A stretch of 51,177 nucleotides of DNA. Origin: an uncultured bacterium (GTDB lineage Bacteria > Verrucomicrobiota > Lentisphaeria > Oligosphaerales > Oligosphaeraceae). The number at the start of each line of letters is the position of its first letter. Position 1 is the first letter of the stretch. The notes below the pieces were generated by a model that was not told the origin of the DNA, ran no database searches, and saw nothing but the letters and a program-made list of their open reading frames with translations. The stretch lies in contig CACYQT010000016.1 in the NCBI GenBank assembly GCA_902776645.1, positions 1 to 51,177 on the forward strand. Direction: 5' to 3'. Below, in pieces: positions 50,446 to 51,177 of the stretch. Both the position numbers and the translations under genes were made by a program.

Positions 50446-50648
50446 GATTGTGCTTTTTTATGGAACTAAATGGGAAATGACATTGTCATACCATAATAAC
50501 TAAATGAAAAAAAACAAAGCAATCGACGAGAGAGATGAGGCAAGTTGCGGATTATGAAAAGTTGAAGTTTTTGGTAAAGAGGATAAATTTATAGTTTTGA
50601 CCATTCAACAGGAGACGAGAGGTTTGGAAAAGAACGGATTGGTTTGAG

Positions 50649-50939
50649 ATGCCTACGTACGAGTATAAATGTGAAAAATGCGGCGACCGCTTTGAATACT
50701 TTCAGAGCATGACGGCGCCGAAGTTGACGACGTGTGAGAAATGCGGCGGCGCGTTGCACCGCCTGATTGGTTCTGGCGCTGGTATCATCTTCAAAGGCAA
50801 GGGGTTCTATTGCACGGACTACAACGGCAAGCAGAATCCGCCGCCCGAACATGCGCCGAAGAAGAAGGAAAGCGAAACGAAGCCTGCGGCCACTCCGCCG
50901 CCTGCGAAGGGCGGCGATTCGGCGGCCAAAGCGTATTGA
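50649..50939 (+). CDS. FmdB-family zinc-ribbon protein
   Basis: Product is 96 residues. The FmdB regulatory-type zinc ribbon is at the N-terminus (MPTYEYKCEKCGDRFEYFQS, then CEKCGGALHRLI; four cysteines), followed by GFYCTDY and a Pro/Ala/Lys-rich tail. Function in bacteria is largely unknown; it was named after a putative regulator of an amidase gene. Start supported by position of YEYKC at residues 4-8. Confidence 0.9.
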   Translation: MPTYEYKCEKCGDRFEYFQSMTAPKLTTCEKCGGALHRLIGSGAGIIFKGKGFYCTDYNGKQNPPPEHAPKKKESETKPAATPPPAKGGDSAAKAY

Positions 50940-50989
50940 ACGGTATTGGCGAGAGACATTGAGATAAACAATATTTCAGGGAGCGAACC

Positions 50990-51177
50990 ATGATTAATTG
51001 TCCGAAATGCGGTGCCGACAATTTGCTGAACGCGATTTTCTGCCGTACCTGCGGCGAGAAGCTGAACCTTGATGAACTGAAGCCGACGGAAGTCGGTCCG
51101 TCCGAAGAGGATAAGAAGCGTCTTGCGCAGCAGAGGCTGATGAACCAGATCGGCGGCGGCATCATCGCCGTGATTCT
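50990..51177 (+). CDS. Zinc-ribbon membrane protein, cut by the window end
   Basis: Sixty-two codons are visible (MINCPKCGADNLLNAIFCRT, CGEKLNLDELKPT). The first 25 residues are a zinc ribbon with C4, C7, C18 and C21. A charged linker (EEDKKRLAQQRLMNQ) leads into a hydrophobic stretch (IGGGIIAVI) that is probably the start of a membrane helix. GGGAG lies 5 bases before the ATG. The gene continues past the window edge. Confidence 0.75.
   Translation, partial: MINCPKCGADNLLNAIFCRTCGEKLNLDELKPTEVGPSEEDKKRLAQQRLMNQIGGGIIAVI

Overview
The window reads as a chromosomal segment of a Gram-negative bacterium of the PVC group, most likely Lentisphaerae (Victivallales-like) or a close relative such as Kiritimatiellae. 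This is inferred from gene content. Lipoproteins and a Lol exporter imply an outer membrane. A Tat-exported Gfo/Idh/MocA protein sits beside a ThuA-HEAT-discoidin protein, and SGNH, FAD_oxidored and GH43 genes cluster together; such genes are typical of Planctomycetes and Lentisphaerae. The spc-type ribosomal operon lacks rpmD, and the S14 is the short zinc form. No marker here fixes the genus, and no insertion sequence, prophage or CRISPR array is visible.

Layout. 1-1.3 kb: a decayed YhcG-type (DUF1016/PDDEXK) nuclease gene with an internal 122-bp tandem duplication. 1.3-4.9 kb (minus): a chaperone-effector pair, namely a CesT-like type III secretion chaperone followed by a 1005-residue protein with a possible kinase-like core, two tandem repeats and a proline-rich tail. 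5-9.5 kb: a secreted-protein remnant, a MerR regulator with a palindromic promoter, a DUF362 lipoprotein, a permease, an MBL-fold lipoprotein and tRNA-Leu(CAG). 9.5-20.8 kb: a membrane SH3-like protein, Gfo/Idh/MocA, ThuA-HEAT-discoidin, a small unknown gene, three tandem cysteine-rich paralogues that look U32-like, a 21-unit heptamer array and a secreted unknown. 20.8-28.6 kb: lolD-lolC, SGNH esterase, FAD oxidoreductase, GH43 and tilS. 28.6-31.9 kb: the ackA-pta operon and an exported coiled-coil protein. 31.9-39.7 kb: rplV to secY, a ribosomal operon that starts abruptly at L22 and contains structured spacers. 39.7-45.7 kb: dus, SRP RNA, dnaX, recR, xerD, a lipoprotein and a CPBP protease. 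45.7-51.2 kb: ung, an aminotransferase, a duplicated exported protein, pyrD, an FmdB-type zinc ribbon and a truncated zinc-ribbon membrane protein.

How the genes work together. Housekeeping modules are clear: Pta-AckA for acetate and ATP, translation and Sec export, SRP RNA with DnaX/RecR, TilS/Dus for tRNA modification, and LolCD for lipoprotein sorting. Exported sugar and glycan functions (GH43, SGNH, FAD oxidoreductase, Gfo, ThuA) suggest a polysaccharide- or mucin-using lifestyle. The two most interesting loci are the chaperone/kinase-like/polyproline pair, a candidate type III effector, and the three consecutive cysteine-rich paralogues with a small partner gene, a candidate undescribed Fe-S enzyme system. 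Many intergenic spaces carry short tandem repeats of unrelated sequence.
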